This document shows positions 1 through 9,362 of a DNA stretch of 64,000 nt, in pieces. This DNA comes from Agarilytica sp045430285. GTDB taxonomy: Bacteria; Pseudomonadota; Gammaproteobacteria; Pseudomonadales; Cellvibrionaceae. Positions within the stretch are counted from its first letter, which is position 1. The number at the start of each line of letters is the position of its first letter. The translations under genes and the position numbers were made by a program. Under the pieces are notes generated by a model, which ran no database searches, was not told the DNA's origin, and was given only the letters and a program-made list of their open reading frames with translations. The stretch is taken from NCBI GenBank assembly GCA_045430285.1, contig JAILXV010000002.1, forward strand, positions 62,001 through 126,000. Direction: 5' to 3'.

Positions 1-1412
1 ATAAATTCTTCCAGATCAGCAACGTTGGCAGACTCTTCATCGAGTAAGCGATCGATCACCGCCTGCGATGCGAGCACTAAAAATTTTTCGTTTTCGTAGG
101 TTCTCGCTTCACGCAAAATTTCACGGAATATTTCGTAACACACGGTTTCTGCCGATTTTAGTGTACCGCGACCTTCACACACAGGGCAGGGCTCACACAA
201 CACTTGCCCCAAACTTTCTCGCGTACGCTTGCGCGTCATTTCCACCAAACCTAATTCAGACACACCCGTGATACTGGTCTTTGCCCGATCCTTCTCCATA
301 TTTTTTTCAAGACTGCGTAACACCTGACGCTGATGTTCTTCATCTTTCATATCAATAAAATCAATAATGATGATCCCACCAAGGTTACGCACCCGTAGTT
401 GACGTGCAATAGCTGCCGTCGCTTCCAAGTTTGTTTTGAAAATTGTCTCTTCTAAATTCCTATGCCCCACAAATGCACCGGTGTTGATATCGATAGTAGT
501 CATGGCTTCGGTCTGTTCAATAATAAGGTAGCCACCTGATTTCAAAAGCACTTTACGCTGCAAGGCTTTTTGAATTTCATTTTCTACACCGTATAAATCA
601 AACAGTGGGCGCTCACCTGGGTAGTGTTCAAGTCGACCGCCAATTTCGGGCGCATAATGCTTGGCAAACTTTTCCATCCGCGCGTGGGATTCTCGGGAAT
701 CTATCCGAACTTTTTCAATATTGGGCCGCATCAAATCACGTACCGTGCGCATAAACAGCGGCATGTCTTCATACACGATTGAAGGAGCCTTGGCCTTTTT
801 AATGGAATCTTCCAAGTCATGCCAGAGGTGGAAAACAAAAGGAATATCCGCATGAAGCTCTTCACGAGAAGCGCCTTCTGCCACCGTGCGAATAATAAAA
901 CCGCCCACGGGGTACTTCTCTTTATGCGCTTCCGCTAACGACATTACGACCGCCTTTAAACGCTCACGCTCTTCATCATCTTCAATGCGATTCGAAATAC
1001 CAATATGATCGGTGTTTGGCATGTACACCAAGTAACGCGCAGATACCGACAAATGTGTGGTTAGGCGAGCGCCTTTAGTGCCTATAGGGTCTTTTGTCAC
1101 TTGGACAAGTACCGACTGCCCCTCTCTCAACAATTCGCGAATGTCCGCGTCTTCGTTAGCCTTTTGCTCGATGCCGTGCTTATCAAGTGGCGCAATATCA
1201 GCCGTATGAATAAAGCCCGCGCGCTCCTGACCAATATCGACAAAAGCGGCTTGCATACCAGGCAACACACGAACAACTTTACCTTTATATATGTTGCCGA
1301 CAAATCCTTTGCTGCGCGCACGCTCAACATACACTTCTTGCAGCACACCATTTTCAACTAAGGCTGCGCGGGTTTCCGTCGGGCCGAAATTTACCAGTAT
1401 TTCTTCACTCAT
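1..1412 (-). CDS. rng: Ribonuclease G (partial, C-terminus beyond window)
   Basis: Endoribonuclease of the RNase E/G family, which matures the 16S rRNA 5' end and takes part in mRNA decay. The frame stays open to the left edge and shows about 470 residues of the usual ~490, so only the extreme C-terminus is missing. It begins MSEEILVNFGPTETRAAL, the typical RNase G start, followed by an S1-like RNA-binding segment (KGFVGNIYKGKVVRV, VDIGQERAGFIH) at about residues 35-70. A cysteine-containing Zn-link (CPVCEGRG) lies in the last quarter. The start ATG overlaps the maf stop by four bases (ATGA), which implies translational coupling. It is the last visible gene of the mreBCD-maf-rng operon, the standard arrangement in this class. 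Identification is firm. Confidence 0.95.
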   Translation of the reverse strand, partial: MSEEILVNFGPTETRAALVENGVLQEVYVERARSKGFVGNIYKGKVVRVLPGMQAAFVDIGQERAGFIHTADIAPLDKHGIEQKANEDADIRELLREGQSVLVQVTKDPIGTKGARLTTHLSVSARYLVYMPNTDHIGISNRIEDDEERERLKAVVMSLAEAHKEKYPVGGFIIRTVAEGASREELHADIPFVFHLWHDLEDSIKKAKAPSIVYEDMPLFMRTVRDLMRPNIEKVRIDSRESHARMEKFAKHYAPEIGGRLEHYPGERPLFDLYGVENEIQKALQRKVLLKSGGYLIIEQTEAMTTIDINTGAFVGHRNLEETIFKTNLEATAAIARQLRVRNLGGIIIIDFIDMKDEEHQRQVLRSLEKNMEKDRAKTSITGVSELGLVEMTRKRTRESLGQVLCEPCPVCEGRGTLKSAETVCYEIFREILREARTYENEKFLVLASQAVIDRLLDEESANVADLEEF

Positions 1413-2011
1413 AAATGCCTATTCCAAACCTTAATCCCATGATCATTTAATAATGGGACCAAAGTTTCTATGGGCAGCCCCACCACTCCGGAGTAGCTGC
1501 CGTGAATTTCTTTTACAAAGGTGGCGGCCAAGCCTTGGATCGCATAGCCACCCGCTTTGTCTTGAGGCTCACCCGTCTGCCAGTATTCTGCTATCTCGGT
1601 ATCTGAGAGCGTTCGAAAACAAACCTCCGTCGCACTGCTATCTGTGCGGGTCCAATCACTCAGCAAACATCCTCGTTCATCTGCAATACAGATAGCTATC
1701 GCCGTAATCACTGAATGGGAACATGCCGACAACATACTCATCATGCGCGTAAAGTCGTCAAAGTTAGCAGGTTTTTCTAACACTTCACCATCGCACACAA
1801 CGATCGTATCTGAGCCTAAGGTTGGTAATCCTGGATACGCCTTGGCACCGGCTTCGGCTTTGGATAACGCCAAACGATTTACATAGGCATGCGGTGCTTC
1901 AGAGTGCTCCCGCAGTTCCGGCACATTTACACTAACCGTTCTATATCGGACGCCAATTTGATCCAACAGTTCACGCCGGCGGGGAGATTTTGAAGCTAGC
2001 TGTAGTTCCAA
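1409..2011 (-). CDS. maf: Maf-family nucleotide pyrophosphatase
   Basis: Nucleoside triphosphate pyrophosphatase of the Maf/HAM1-like superfamily (YhdE group, dTTP/UTP and modified pyrimidine nucleotides). The N-terminal LASKSPRRRELL is the Maf P-loop-like signature, LGSDTIVV carries the conserved catalytic/metal Asp, and DKAGGYAIQG is the conserved substrate loop near residue 150. At 200 aa it has normal length. It lies between mreD and rng, 9 bp after the mreD stop and overlapping rng by 4 bp. The DKAGGYAIQG motif and the mre-rng context favour the YhdE subgroup over YceF. Confidence 0.92.
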   Translation of the reverse strand: MELQLASKSPRRRELLDQIGVRYRTVSVNVPELREHSEAPHAYVNRLALSKAEAGAKAYPGLPTLGSDTIVVCDGEVLEKPANFDDFTRMMSMLSACSHSVITAIAICIADERGCLLSDWTRTDSSATEVCFRTLSDTEIAEYWQTGEPQDKAGGYAIQGLAATFVKEIHGSYSGVVGLPIETLVPLLNDHGIKVWNRHL

Positions 2012-2020
2012 GAAGAAGCC

Positions 2021-2512
2021 TTAACCGAGTCGATGCTTTGCACGAATCCGCATAATAAAAATAAACAGGATAGGCCAAAATAACGCACTTACCATTGCAG
2101 ACAGCAGCAAGGTCTTGGGGCTTGTATCGTATCCCGCAAGCCCCTGCACCCAATTAACAATCACTTGATGAAAGCCAACGAGCACAAACACCCAGATCGT
2201 CTGATGCCACACCGAATAATTTTTTATTCGCTGGTAAGCAACAAGGCAAATATAGGCCACTATCGCCAGAGCCATCGCGTGCGCCCCCCAGGGAATCCCC
2301 TCGATCACATCCTGAATCAGCCCCACACTCCAGGCGAATAAAACACCAAAATTTTGGGGCGCATTTGTCACCCAATATATAACTAGCAAACAGACGAATT
2401 CGGGCCTCAGCTCGGTAAACAGAGCGGAAAAAGGGTATATGGCGATGAACATCGCCAAAAGAAAGGTGATAACCACTAAAACGAGAAGACCATTTTTACT
2501 CGGCGCATGCAT
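2021..2512 (-). CDS. mreD: Rod-shape-determining membrane protein MreD
   Basis: Inner-membrane component of the elongasome that supports lateral wall growth together with MreB and MreC. The 163-residue protein is almost entirely hydrophobic, with about five membrane segments. GVLFAWSVGLIQDVIEGIPWGAHAMALA in the middle is the conserved MreD region. I start it at the ATG for MHAPSK, 4 bp after the mreC stop. A longer frame begins 11 codons earlier but would overlap the end of mreC and adds no membrane segment. Confidence 0.9.
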   Translation of the reverse strand: MHAPSKNGLLVLVVITFLLAMFIAIYPFSALFTELRPEFVCLLVIYWVTNAPQNFGVLFAWSVGLIQDVIEGIPWGAHAMALAIVAYICLVAYQRIKNYSVWHQTIWVFVLVGFHQVIVNWVQGLAGYDTSPKTLLLSAMVSALFWPILFIFIMRIRAKHRLG

Positions 2513-2516
2513 GTCG

Positions 2517-3362
2517 TTAGAGCCCTTCGGAAGGGGGACGATCAAACACTAAAAGCGCATGACGACTGCGGCTAATATCCGCCATTGGTTTTGTAATGAC
2601 CCGTGCAAAACGGCGTGACGGGTCTTTCACTACTTCAACTACCTCAGCAACGGGATAACCGGTGGGAAAGCGCTGCCCCAGGCCAGAGCTGACCAATATA
2701 TCTCCCACAACGATATCCAAAGTGTTGGCGACATAAGGTAACGCTAATTCGTGTGAACGACCGCCCATGCCCTCGGCAATCAACTGTTCGCCGTTACGAT
2801 TAATCTGTACCGGAAGTGCATGGGTAGAATCCGTCAATAAAAGCACCTTAGCACTGCGGTTGCCCACCTCGACGACTTGGCCCATCAAGCCTTTGGCATC
2901 CACCAAGGCTTGCCCAATATAAACGCCATGATCTTTACCTCGGTTAACAATAACTTGGTGCATCATCGGGTCAGGTGAAAGCCCGATGATCTCAGCGATT
3001 AGCACGCGATCTTCCAAGGTATCTGCAGAATTGAGCAGCTGCCGTAAACGCACATTTTCAGCGGCTAGAGAAGCATTCAACTGGAGCTTACGCTTCAATA
3101 CTAAGTTTTCGGTACGGAGGGATTCATTTTGTTGGATTAAGCGCTCACGTGACATCAGACGATTGTCAGACCACTCCTCAATCTTGCCTGGCAAGTTGGT
3201 CACCCGATATAAAGGGGCAGCGATATCGTGGGCCTGCTGCTTTAGCGGCGTAAACCAATCGGTATAGAGGTAAATTAACGCAATTGCGACGGAAGCAAGC
3301 GTAAGCATCGCGGTTTTGACACCAACCGATGGCCCTTTAGAAAAAAGCGGCTTGATACTCAC
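2517..3362 (-). CDS. mreC: Rod-shape-determining protein MreC
   Basis: Bitopic inner-membrane protein with a periplasmic domain that scaffolds the elongation machinery (MreB, MreD, PBP2). One transmembrane helix lies near residues 18-36, followed by a coiled coil (about 70-110, rich in RLIQQNESLRTENLVLKR) and the beta-rich MreC domain (VIVNRGKDHGVYIGQALV, VLLLTDSTHALPV). The frame is open to 3374, but the family usually begins M-x-IKPLF-x-KGPS. I therefore choose the GTG at 3362 (GTG-AGT-ATC-AAG), giving about 281 aa. The SD-like GGAG directly abuts this codon, so the start is less certain than the identity. Confidence 0.93.
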   Translation of the reverse strand: MSIKPLFSKGPSVGVKTAMLTLASVAIALIYLYTDWFTPLKQQAHDIAAPLYRVTNLPGKIEEWSDNRLMSRERLIQQNESLRTENLVLKRKLQLNASLAAENVRLRQLLNSADTLEDRVLIAEIIGLSPDPMMHQVIVNRGKDHGVYIGQALVDAKGLMGQVVEVGNRSAKVLLLTDSTHALPVQINRNGEQLIAEGMGGRSHELALPYVANTLDIVVGDILVSSGLGQRFPTGYPVAEVVEVVKDPSRRFARVITKPMADISRSRHALLVFDRPPSEGL

Positions 3363-3467
3363 CTCCGGTGGCACACATTAGATAGAGGTGGCCTCGCTCA
3401 ACAGATACCGTAGAGTATCAGCAAACTAAGGCCAAAACGAATTAGATTAAACCAAGCCTGGTCGGGG

Positions 3468-4502
3468 CTAGTAAACCAAGTCGATATTATACTGGTCCAT
3501 GAGTTCCATCGCTCGACCGCCGCCACGCGCCACACACGTTAGCGGATCTTCAGCAACGATGACCGGCAAGCCAGTTTCCTCAACAAGCAAGCGGTCCAAA
3601 TCCCGTAAAAGAGCGCCACCGCCCGTAAGCACGATGCCACTTTCAGCAATATCTGACGCCAATTCTGGCGGCGAAAGCTCAAGCGCGCTTTTGATAGACT
3701 GAACAATTCCAGCCAGTGGTTCTTGCAAGGCTTCGAGCACTTCGTCGCTGTTAAGCGTAAAGCTCTTGGGCACCCCTTCCGCTAAATTTCGGCCACGCAC
3801 ATCGATTTCCAACACTTCACTGCCTGCGTAGGCACAACCAATCTCTTGTTTAATGCGCTCTGCCGTTGCATCACCAATCACACTGCCGTATTTGCGACGC
3901 ACATAATTGACGATCGCCTCATCAAAACGATCACCCCCAATTCTTACAGAATCGGATAGCACCACCCCATTCAGGGAGATAATAGCAATTTCTGTGGTGC
4001 CACCACCGATATCCACAACCATTGAGCCGGTAGCATCTTCTACTTTTAACCCAGCGCCGATCGCTGCCGCCATAGGCTCTTCTATAAGGCGAACTTCACG
4101 AGCCCCTGCACCTAGTGCTGATTCGCGAATTGCGCGCTTTTCCACCTCTGTCGACAGACACGGCACACACACCAGAACACGAGGGCTCGGCTGAAACCAA
4201 CTATTTTCGTGAACCTTACGAATAAAGTGCTGAAGCATCTTTTCAGTTACCTGGAAATCGGCAATAACACCGTCTTTAAGGGGGCGTATCGCAGTAATAT
4301 TGCCAGGCGTACGCCCCAACATCCGCTTAGCCGCCATTCCCACGGCTTCCACTGACTTTTGGCCATTAACATTCCGAATAGCCACCACTGAAGGCTCGTT
4401 TAATACTATCCCCTTCTCTCGCACATAGATCAGGGTATTGGCTGTTCCCAAATCGATAGACAAATCGTTGGAGAACACCCCTTTTAAACGTTTTAACAAC
4501 AT
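3468..4502 (-). CDS. mreB: Actin-like cell-shape protein MreB
   Basis: Bacterial actin that forms membrane-associated filaments directing lateral peptidoglycan synthesis. The 344 aa match the family length closely. The phosphate-1 motif (DLGTANTLIYV, about residues 17-27), phosphate-2 (VVDIGGGTTEIAI, about 162-174) and adenosine loop (GIVLTGGGALL, about 290-300) are intact, and EEPMAAAIGAG is the usual connect motif. It is the first gene of the operon, 105 bp upstream of mreC. A good -10 box lies about 120 bp upstream (see the 4620-4647 entry). Confidence 0.98.
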   Translation of the reverse strand: MLLKRLKGVFSNDLSIDLGTANTLIYVREKGIVLNEPSVVAIRNVNGQKSVEAVGMAAKRMLGRTPGNITAIRPLKDGVIADFQVTEKMLQHFIRKVHENSWFQPSPRVLVCVPCLSTEVEKRAIRESALGAGAREVRLIEEPMAAAIGAGLKVEDATGSMVVDIGGGTTEIAIISLNGVVLSDSVRIGGDRFDEAIVNYVRRKYGSVIGDATAERIKQEIGCAYAGSEVLEIDVRGRNLAEGVPKSFTLNSDEVLEALQEPLAGIVQSIKSALELSPPELASDIAESGIVLTGGGALLRDLDRLLVEETGLPVIVAEDPLTCVARGGGRAMELMDQYNIDLVY

Positions 4503-4885
4503 AGCACTTAATTATCCTGTGGTTTTCCGAGTGACAACTCATTATCGGAGTAAATTTAATTCTTGAGACCCGGAGAGAAACGGTGAGCCGTTATTAGTAT
4601 CGCGCGATTTTATTGAGTCATTATAGAGGAGCATGACAGAAGTCCAAGTAAGCTGCTCATCAAAGATAAGCCTTCTACCCACAACGAATAGAATGCTGAC
4701 ATCTCCCCAACTGCTTTGCCATATCAAATTTGCAGATTAATTCGGCAATGCTTTACGTAAATCTCGCTTTCGGCGCTAAATTCTCGCACTCTATCAATGG
4801 TAGGGATTTTGAGCAAGGCGCAAATATGATAACGTAGCGCGCTCGAATACTTCCGGAATACATAGCCGGTTTTAGCGCGGAGAAG
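4503..4885. other. Divergent intergenic region mreB / gatC
   Basis: A 383-bp gap between divergent operons. It holds the candidate mreB promoter on the minus strand. On the plus strand a TATGAT (4825-4830) about 55 bp before gatC could be a -10 box, but I see no convincing -35 element. A 61-codon minus-strand frame at 4542-4727 has no protein-like features, and I regard the region as regulatory only. Confidence 0.6.
4620..4647 (-). promoter_or_regulatory. Candidate promoter of the mreB operon
   Basis: Read on the minus strand there is a perfect TATAAT (4625-4620) preceded by TTGGAC (4647-4642) with a 16-bp spacer. The -35 element matches only its first three bases. It would give a leader of roughly 110 nt ahead of the mreB ATG. 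It is supported by motif and position only. Confidence 0.45.
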
Positions 4886-5170
4886 ATGGTGGAAGCAGAA
4901 CAAATTTTAAAGTTGGCGAAATTGGCAAAACTAGAGATTAGCCAGGAAACACTTGAGCAAACAGCAACGAGTATTAATGAAGTGCTCGCACTCGTCGATC
5001 AACTTCAATCTGCAGATACGGGTGACGCGAGTCCTATGGCACACCCATTAGATGCCGTCCAAGTATTGCGCAAAGATGAAGTGACTGAGCAGGATAATCG
5101 AGAGAAATATCAATCCGTCGCGCCAGCGACTGAAGACGGTCTCTATTTAGTACCTAAAGTGATCGACTAA
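4886..5170 (+). CDS. gatC: Asp/Glu-tRNA amidotransferase subunit C
   Basis: Small subunit of the GatCAB amidotransferase, which converts Glu-tRNA(Gln) and/or Asp-tRNA(Asn) to the amidated forms; GatC wraps around GatA and stabilises it. The 94 aa have the typical helical start (ILKLAKLAKLEIS) and the conserved end (LYLVPKVID). It is followed by gatA after 80 bp and by gatB, the usual operon. The GGAG at 4879-4882 sits only 3 nt before the ATG. The next codon, GTG at 4889, has better spacing (6 nt) and could be the true start. Confidence 0.95.
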   Translation: MVEAEQILKLAKLAKLEISQETLEQTATSINEVLALVDQLQSADTGDASPMAHPLDAVQVLRKDEVTEQDNREKYQSVAPATEDGLYLVPKVID

Positions 5171-5250
5171 GCTTCCATCACCTGAGACTTCATTGCTTGC
5201 CACGCGAGCGAAACCCACATTTACACAGTCATATACGTTGAGCCCTATTA

Positions 5251-6702
5251 ATGCATACCCTCACTATTGCTGAACTTAGCCAAAAGCTGCGCGCAAAAGC
5301 GTTCTCGAGTAAAGAACTGACACAACATTATTTGAATCGCATCAAGTCGCTAGACGACAACTACAATGCCTTCATCACCGTAACGGAAACCCAAGCACTC
5401 ACTCAGGCAGAACTGGCCGACAAGCAACTAGCCGAAGGTAATGCACACCCTCTATGCGGCATCCCTGTCGCCCATAAAGACATTTTTTGTACTGATGGTG
5501 TGTTAACCACCTGCGGCTCAAAAATGTTGGAGAATTTTCACCCGCCATACAATGCCACGGTGGTCGAGAACTACGCGAACACTGGCGCGGTCACTTTAGG
5601 CAAAACCAATATGGATGAATTCGCCATGGGCTCATCCAACGAAACCAGCTACTTTGGCCCCGTAAAAAACCCATGGGCGACCGATTGTGTACCTGGCGGC
5701 TCATCCGGTGGTTCCGCCGCAGCCGTTGCCGCGCAATTAGCGCCTGCCGCAACAGCGACGGATACTGGTGGCTCCATTCGTCAACCCGCTAGCCTGTGTG
5801 GCATTACCGGTTTAAAACCCACATATGGGCGCGTTTCGCGTTGGGGCATGATTGCTTTTGCCTCAAGCCTAGACCAGGCCGGCACGATGACAAAAACCGC
5901 GGAAGATGCGGCTATCATGCTCAACACAATGGCCAGTTACGACGCAAAAGATTCCACCTGTGTGAATCACCCCGTCGACGACTATCTCGCCACGCTCAAC
6001 GATAATTTAAACGGCCTCACCATTGGCGTACCTAAAGAATATTTTAGCGAAGGGCTCAATCCAGGCACTCAAGCGGCCGCTGAAAGCGCGATCAAAACCT
6101 ACGAGTCGCTCGGCGCAAAAATAAAATCTATCTCACTGCCGCACTCACACTTAGCGGTGCCCGCGTATTACGTCATCGCACCAGCAGAATGCTCGGCTAA
6201 CCTTTCCCGCTTCGACGGTGTACGCTATGGCCACCGCTGTGAAAACCCAAAAGATCTCGAAGACTTATACACTCGCTCACGGGCCGAAGGTTTTGGTGAA
6301 GAGGTGAAGCGACGCATATTGGTCGGCACTTATGCGCTCTCCGCTGGCTACTACGACGCGTACTACAACAAAGCTCAAAAAGTACGCCGCCTCATAAAAG
6401 ACGACTTCGTTCAAGCATTTAAAGATGTCGATGTCGTGCTAGGACCCACATCGCCCAGCCCCGCCTTCCCCTTCGGCTCGAAAGGCGATGACCCTGTGGC
6501 GATGTATCTGGAAGACATATACACGATTGCGACAAATTTGGCAGGCCTACCAGGCATGTCGATCCCTTGTGGGCTTGTCGATAACAAACCCGTTGGCTTG
6601 CAACTTATTGGCAAATTCTTTGGCGAAGCCAAATTACTCAATGTTGCGCACCAGTATCAACAGGCCACCGACTTCCACACATTAACCCCCAACAACGTAT
6701 AG
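5251..6702 (+). CDS. gatA: Asp/Glu-tRNA amidotransferase subunit A
   Basis: Amidase-signature subunit that hydrolyses glutamine to supply ammonia to GatB. The catalytic triad is visible: Lys76 (VAHKDIF), cis-Ser151 in PGGSSGGSAAA, and nucleophile Ser175 in DTGGSIRQPA. The 483 aa match the family. It sits between gatC and gatB and is separated from gatB by only 11 bp. The presence of GatCAB implies that this organism makes Gln-tRNA and/or Asn-tRNA at least partly by the indirect route. Confidence 0.98.
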   Translation: MHTLTIAELSQKLRAKAFSSKELTQHYLNRIKSLDDNYNAFITVTETQALTQAELADKQLAEGNAHPLCGIPVAHKDIFCTDGVLTTCGSKMLENFHPPYNATVVENYANTGAVTLGKTNMDEFAMGSSNETSYFGPVKNPWATDCVPGGSSGGSAAAVAAQLAPAATATDTGGSIRQPASLCGITGLKPTYGRVSRWGMIAFASSLDQAGTMTKTAEDAAIMLNTMASYDAKDSTCVNHPVDDYLATLNDNLNGLTIGVPKEYFSEGLNPGTQAAAESAIKTYESLGAKIKSISLPHSHLAVPAYYVIAPAECSANLSRFDGVRYGHRCENPKDLEDLYTRSRAEGFGEEVKRRILVGTYALSAGYYDAYYNKAQKVRRLIKDDFVQAFKDVDVVLGPTSPSPAFPFGSKGDDPVAMYLEDIYTIATNLAGLPGMSIPCGLVDNKPVGLQLIGKFFGEAKLLNVAHQYQQATDFHTLTPNNV

Positions 6703-6713
6703 GTCATAGAACG

Positions 6714-8156
6714 ATGGAATGGGAAACCGTTATCGGGTTGGAAGTTCATGTGCAACTGGCCACCCAATCAAAAATATTTTCTGGTAGCAGCACCACCTTC
6801 GGCGCTTCACCGAACACTCAAGCAAGCCTTGTCGACCTAGCGATGCCAGGCACTCTGCCCGTGCCGAATGAACAGGCCTTTCGCTTTGCCACCATGTTTG
6901 GGTTAGCGATCGATGCTGAGATTGGCAAACGCTCAGTATTTGAACGTAAAAATTATTTTTACCCTGACTTACCAAAAGGCTACCAAACAACACAGCTTGC
7001 CGAACCTATCGTTAATGGTGGGCACATCGATATCAACTTGGAAAACGGTGAGCAAAAACGCATTCGCATTCATCACGCTCACCTAGAAGAAGATGCGGGC
7101 AAGTCGCTTCATGAAGATTACCACGGCATGTCTGGCATCGACCTTAACCGCGCTGGCACCCCACTAATCGAGATCGTCAGCGAGCCGGATATGCGCAATG
7201 CCGAAGAGGCTGTAGCGCTTGCACGTAGCTTGCATTCAATTGTCACCTCCCTTGGTATTTGTGATGGGCAAATGGCCCAGGGCTCGATGCGTTTCGATGT
7301 GAATATTTCTGTTCGCCCCAAAGGCCAAGAAGAACTTGGCACGCGCACCGAAACAAAAAACCTTAACTCGTTCCGCTTTATGGAGCGATGTATTGCGCAA
7401 GAAGTTGAGCGTCAGATCAATCTCATTGAAGACGGCGGCAAAGTCATTCAACAAACTCGCCTCTACGATGGCGATACTCACACAGCAAAAGCCATGCGAT
7501 CCAAAGAAGAAGCCAACGATTATCGCTATTTTCCTTGCCCTGATTTATTGCCTGTTATTGTGGATGATGATTACATCGCAGAAATACGAAAATCACTGCC
7601 AGAACTCCCCGCTGCACGTAAAGCGCGCTTTGAAAGCGACTTTGGCTTGTCCAGTTACGATGCCCGCATTGTCAGCAGTGATGCAGACATGGCCGCTTAC
7701 TTTGAAGCGGCGCTTGCGATATCCAAGGATGCCAAACTTTCTGCCAATTGGATTATTGGTGAACTATCCGCCAAGTTAAATGCCGAGGAGATTGGCATTG
7801 GCGAGAGCAAAGTTCCCGCTGAGCAACTAGGCAAACTCATCCTCCGCATTAAAGATTCCACCTTAAGCAGTAAAACGGCCAAGCTCGCATTTGATCACCT
7901 TTGGAATGGCATGAGCGATGTGGACGAAGTAATAGAAAAGGAAGGTTTAAAGCCGACAGATTCTGGCGACCTAGAAAAAATGATTGACGAAATTATCGCC
8001 GCCAATCCAAAACAAGTGGAAAATTATCGCGCTGCCGAACCAGACAAGCGGAAAAAGATGGTTGGCTTTTTTGTTGGGCAGGTTATGAAGGCTGCCAAAG
8101 GTAAAGCGAACCCACAACAACTGAACAGCATATTGCAAAACAAACTGGACAACTAA
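6714..8156 (+). CDS. gatB: Asp/Glu-tRNA amidotransferase subunit B
   Basis: The kinase/amidotransferase subunit that activates the misacylated aminoacyl-tRNA and transfers ammonia. The N-terminal WETVIGLEVHVQL and the catalytic-cradle motifs (NRAGTPLIEIVSEPD, TETKNLNSFRF) are present. A C-terminal YqeY-like helical tail ends in KAKGKANPQQLN, typical of the tRNA-binding end. At 480 aa it is full length. The following gene starts 5 bp after its stop and is probably co-transcribed. Confidence 0.98.
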   Translation: MEWETVIGLEVHVQLATQSKIFSGSSTTFGASPNTQASLVDLAMPGTLPVPNEQAFRFATMFGLAIDAEIGKRSVFERKNYFYPDLPKGYQTTQLAEPIVNGGHIDINLENGEQKRIRIHHAHLEEDAGKSLHEDYHGMSGIDLNRAGTPLIEIVSEPDMRNAEEAVALARSLHSIVTSLGICDGQMAQGSMRFDVNISVRPKGQEELGTRTETKNLNSFRFMERCIAQEVERQINLIEDGGKVIQQTRLYDGDTHTAKAMRSKEEANDYRYFPCPDLLPVIVDDDYIAEIRKSLPELPAARKARFESDFGLSSYDARIVSSDADMAAYFEAALAISKDAKLSANWIIGELSAKLNAEEIGIGESKVPAEQLGKLILRIKDSTLSSKTAKLAFDHLWNGMSDVDEVIEKEGLKPTDSGDLEKMIDEIIAANPKQVENYRAAEPDKRKKMVGFFVGQVMKAAKGKANPQQLNSILQNKLDN

Positions 8157-8160
8157 ACCA

Positions 8161-8457
8161 ATGGCATTAAAAAAAGACAAGCAAAAAGTATTGGGCGAAA
8201 CATTTTCAGATGAGCGCGTACGTGAATTTCTTGAGGTGAGCCACGTAGGCGAAACCGATCCGGACTATACAGCCTTAGAACGTGCCTACCGAGGCATGAA
8301 AGTCGACAATTTTGAGACCTTTGTTAAATTTTTCGTAGAAGAAGGTAAGAACATCAATTGCGCAAATAAAGACGGCGAAACGTTTTTGCATACCATTTCG
8401 CCTCAGCGACATGCGGCACCGTATGTGAACATACTTAAAGCTGCCGGCGCAAAATAA
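8161..8457 (+). CDS. Small conserved protein, PA4642-like family
   Basis: A 98-aa soluble protein with no signal peptide or membrane segment. The sequence (KKDKQKVLGE at the start, FETFVKFFVEEGKNINCANKDGETFL in the middle, YVNILKAAGAK at the end) resembles the PA4642 family of unknown function from pseudomonads, recognised from memory. The central NCANKDGETFLH reads like one ankyrin-type turn. It begins 5 bp after gatB and is likely part of that transcript. The role is unknown. Confidence 0.65.
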   Translation: MALKKDKQKVLGETFSDERVREFLEVSHVGETDPDYTALERAYRGMKVDNFETFVKFFVEEGKNINCANKDGETFLHTISPQRHAAPYVNILKAAGAK

Positions 8458-8514
8458 ATACCCGCACTACCGCCAGGAAGTTTTTTATCATCATGATGAT
8501 ACAGAGCCATATAC

Positions 8515-9318
8515 GTGCTGCCACCACCCCGCTATAAAAACAATATTGCGTCAGGAATTTACTACTTTCGCGAAGGTTTGAAACTACTCTGGAAACCAGA
8601 GTTACGACTGTACTTACTCGTACCACTGTTGGTGAACTGCGCACTATTTTTTGTGCTCACTTGGGGGCTCGTTCACTACTTTGGCACGATCGTCGATAGC
8701 ATTATGGGGTTCCTGCCAAGCTTTTTAGCGCCGCTTGAGTGGATAGTGTGGACACTGATGGGCATATTCATGCTTATTATTTATGGCTACAGCTTTAACA
8801 TGATCACCAATATTATCGCTGCGCCCTTCTACGGACTACTCGCCGCCAAATCAGAAGCCTTACTCACAGGCATCGCACCCCCAGAAGAATCTACCGGCAC
8901 AATGATTCGACGCACCTTATTTCGCGAATGCGAAAAGCTTTGGTATTTTTTGAAGCGCGGCGTATTAGTGATACTCATTATGATTTTGGTGGGCAGTTTA
9001 ACAAGCTGGATTCCTTTACTGAATTTGATCTCACCGCTAATCGGTTTGGCGTGGGGCGCGTGGTCTATGGCCATTCAATATGCCGATTATTCTGCCGACA
9101 ACCACCAACTGGCATTTAAACCACTACGACAATGCTTATGGAAGAAAAAATATAGCAGCCTAGGTTTCGGAGGGTTTATTATGTTGTGCAGTTTGATTCC
9201 GGTCATCAACATTATTGCCATGCCGGTTGCCGTCGTTGGCGGCACGTTATTTTGGTTGCGTGAGCTTAAACATTGCCCAGAAGGCGTATGCCCCACTCAA
9301 ACAATCAAAACAAAATAA
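8515..9318 (+). CDS. cysZ: Sulfate transporter CysZ
   Basis: Inner-membrane CysZ/EI24-family protein that mediates sulfate uptake for cysteine synthesis. The 267 aa contain four to six hydrophobic segments, the conserved GYSFNMITNIIAAPFYGLLA (about residues 90-110), and a C-terminal double hairpin ending in WLRELKHCPEG. The start is GTG at 8515. A stop codon lies seven codons upstream in this frame, and the only SD-like bases nearby are a weak AGAG. It is convergent with the regulator gene at 9363. Confidence 0.88.
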   Translation: MLPPPRYKNNIASGIYYFREGLKLLWKPELRLYLLVPLLVNCALFFVLTWGLVHYFGTIVDSIMGFLPSFLAPLEWIVWTLMGIFMLIIYGYSFNMITNIIAAPFYGLLAAKSEALLTGIAPPEESTGTMIRRTLFRECEKLWYFLKRGVLVILIMILVGSLTSWIPLLNLISPLIGLAWGAWSMAIQYADYSADNHQLAFKPLRQCLWKKKYSSLGFGGFIMLCSLIPVINIIAMPVAVVGGTLFWLRELKHCPEGVCPTQTIKTK

Positions 9319-9362
9319 CTCTTTCAACCAGTCGTAACACTCAACTTACCACTCGTATATAT

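Noticed and set aside
4542..4727. 61-codon minus-strand frame in the mreB/gatC gap
   Set aside because: No protein-like composition, no ribosome-binding site and overlap with the likely mreB promoter.
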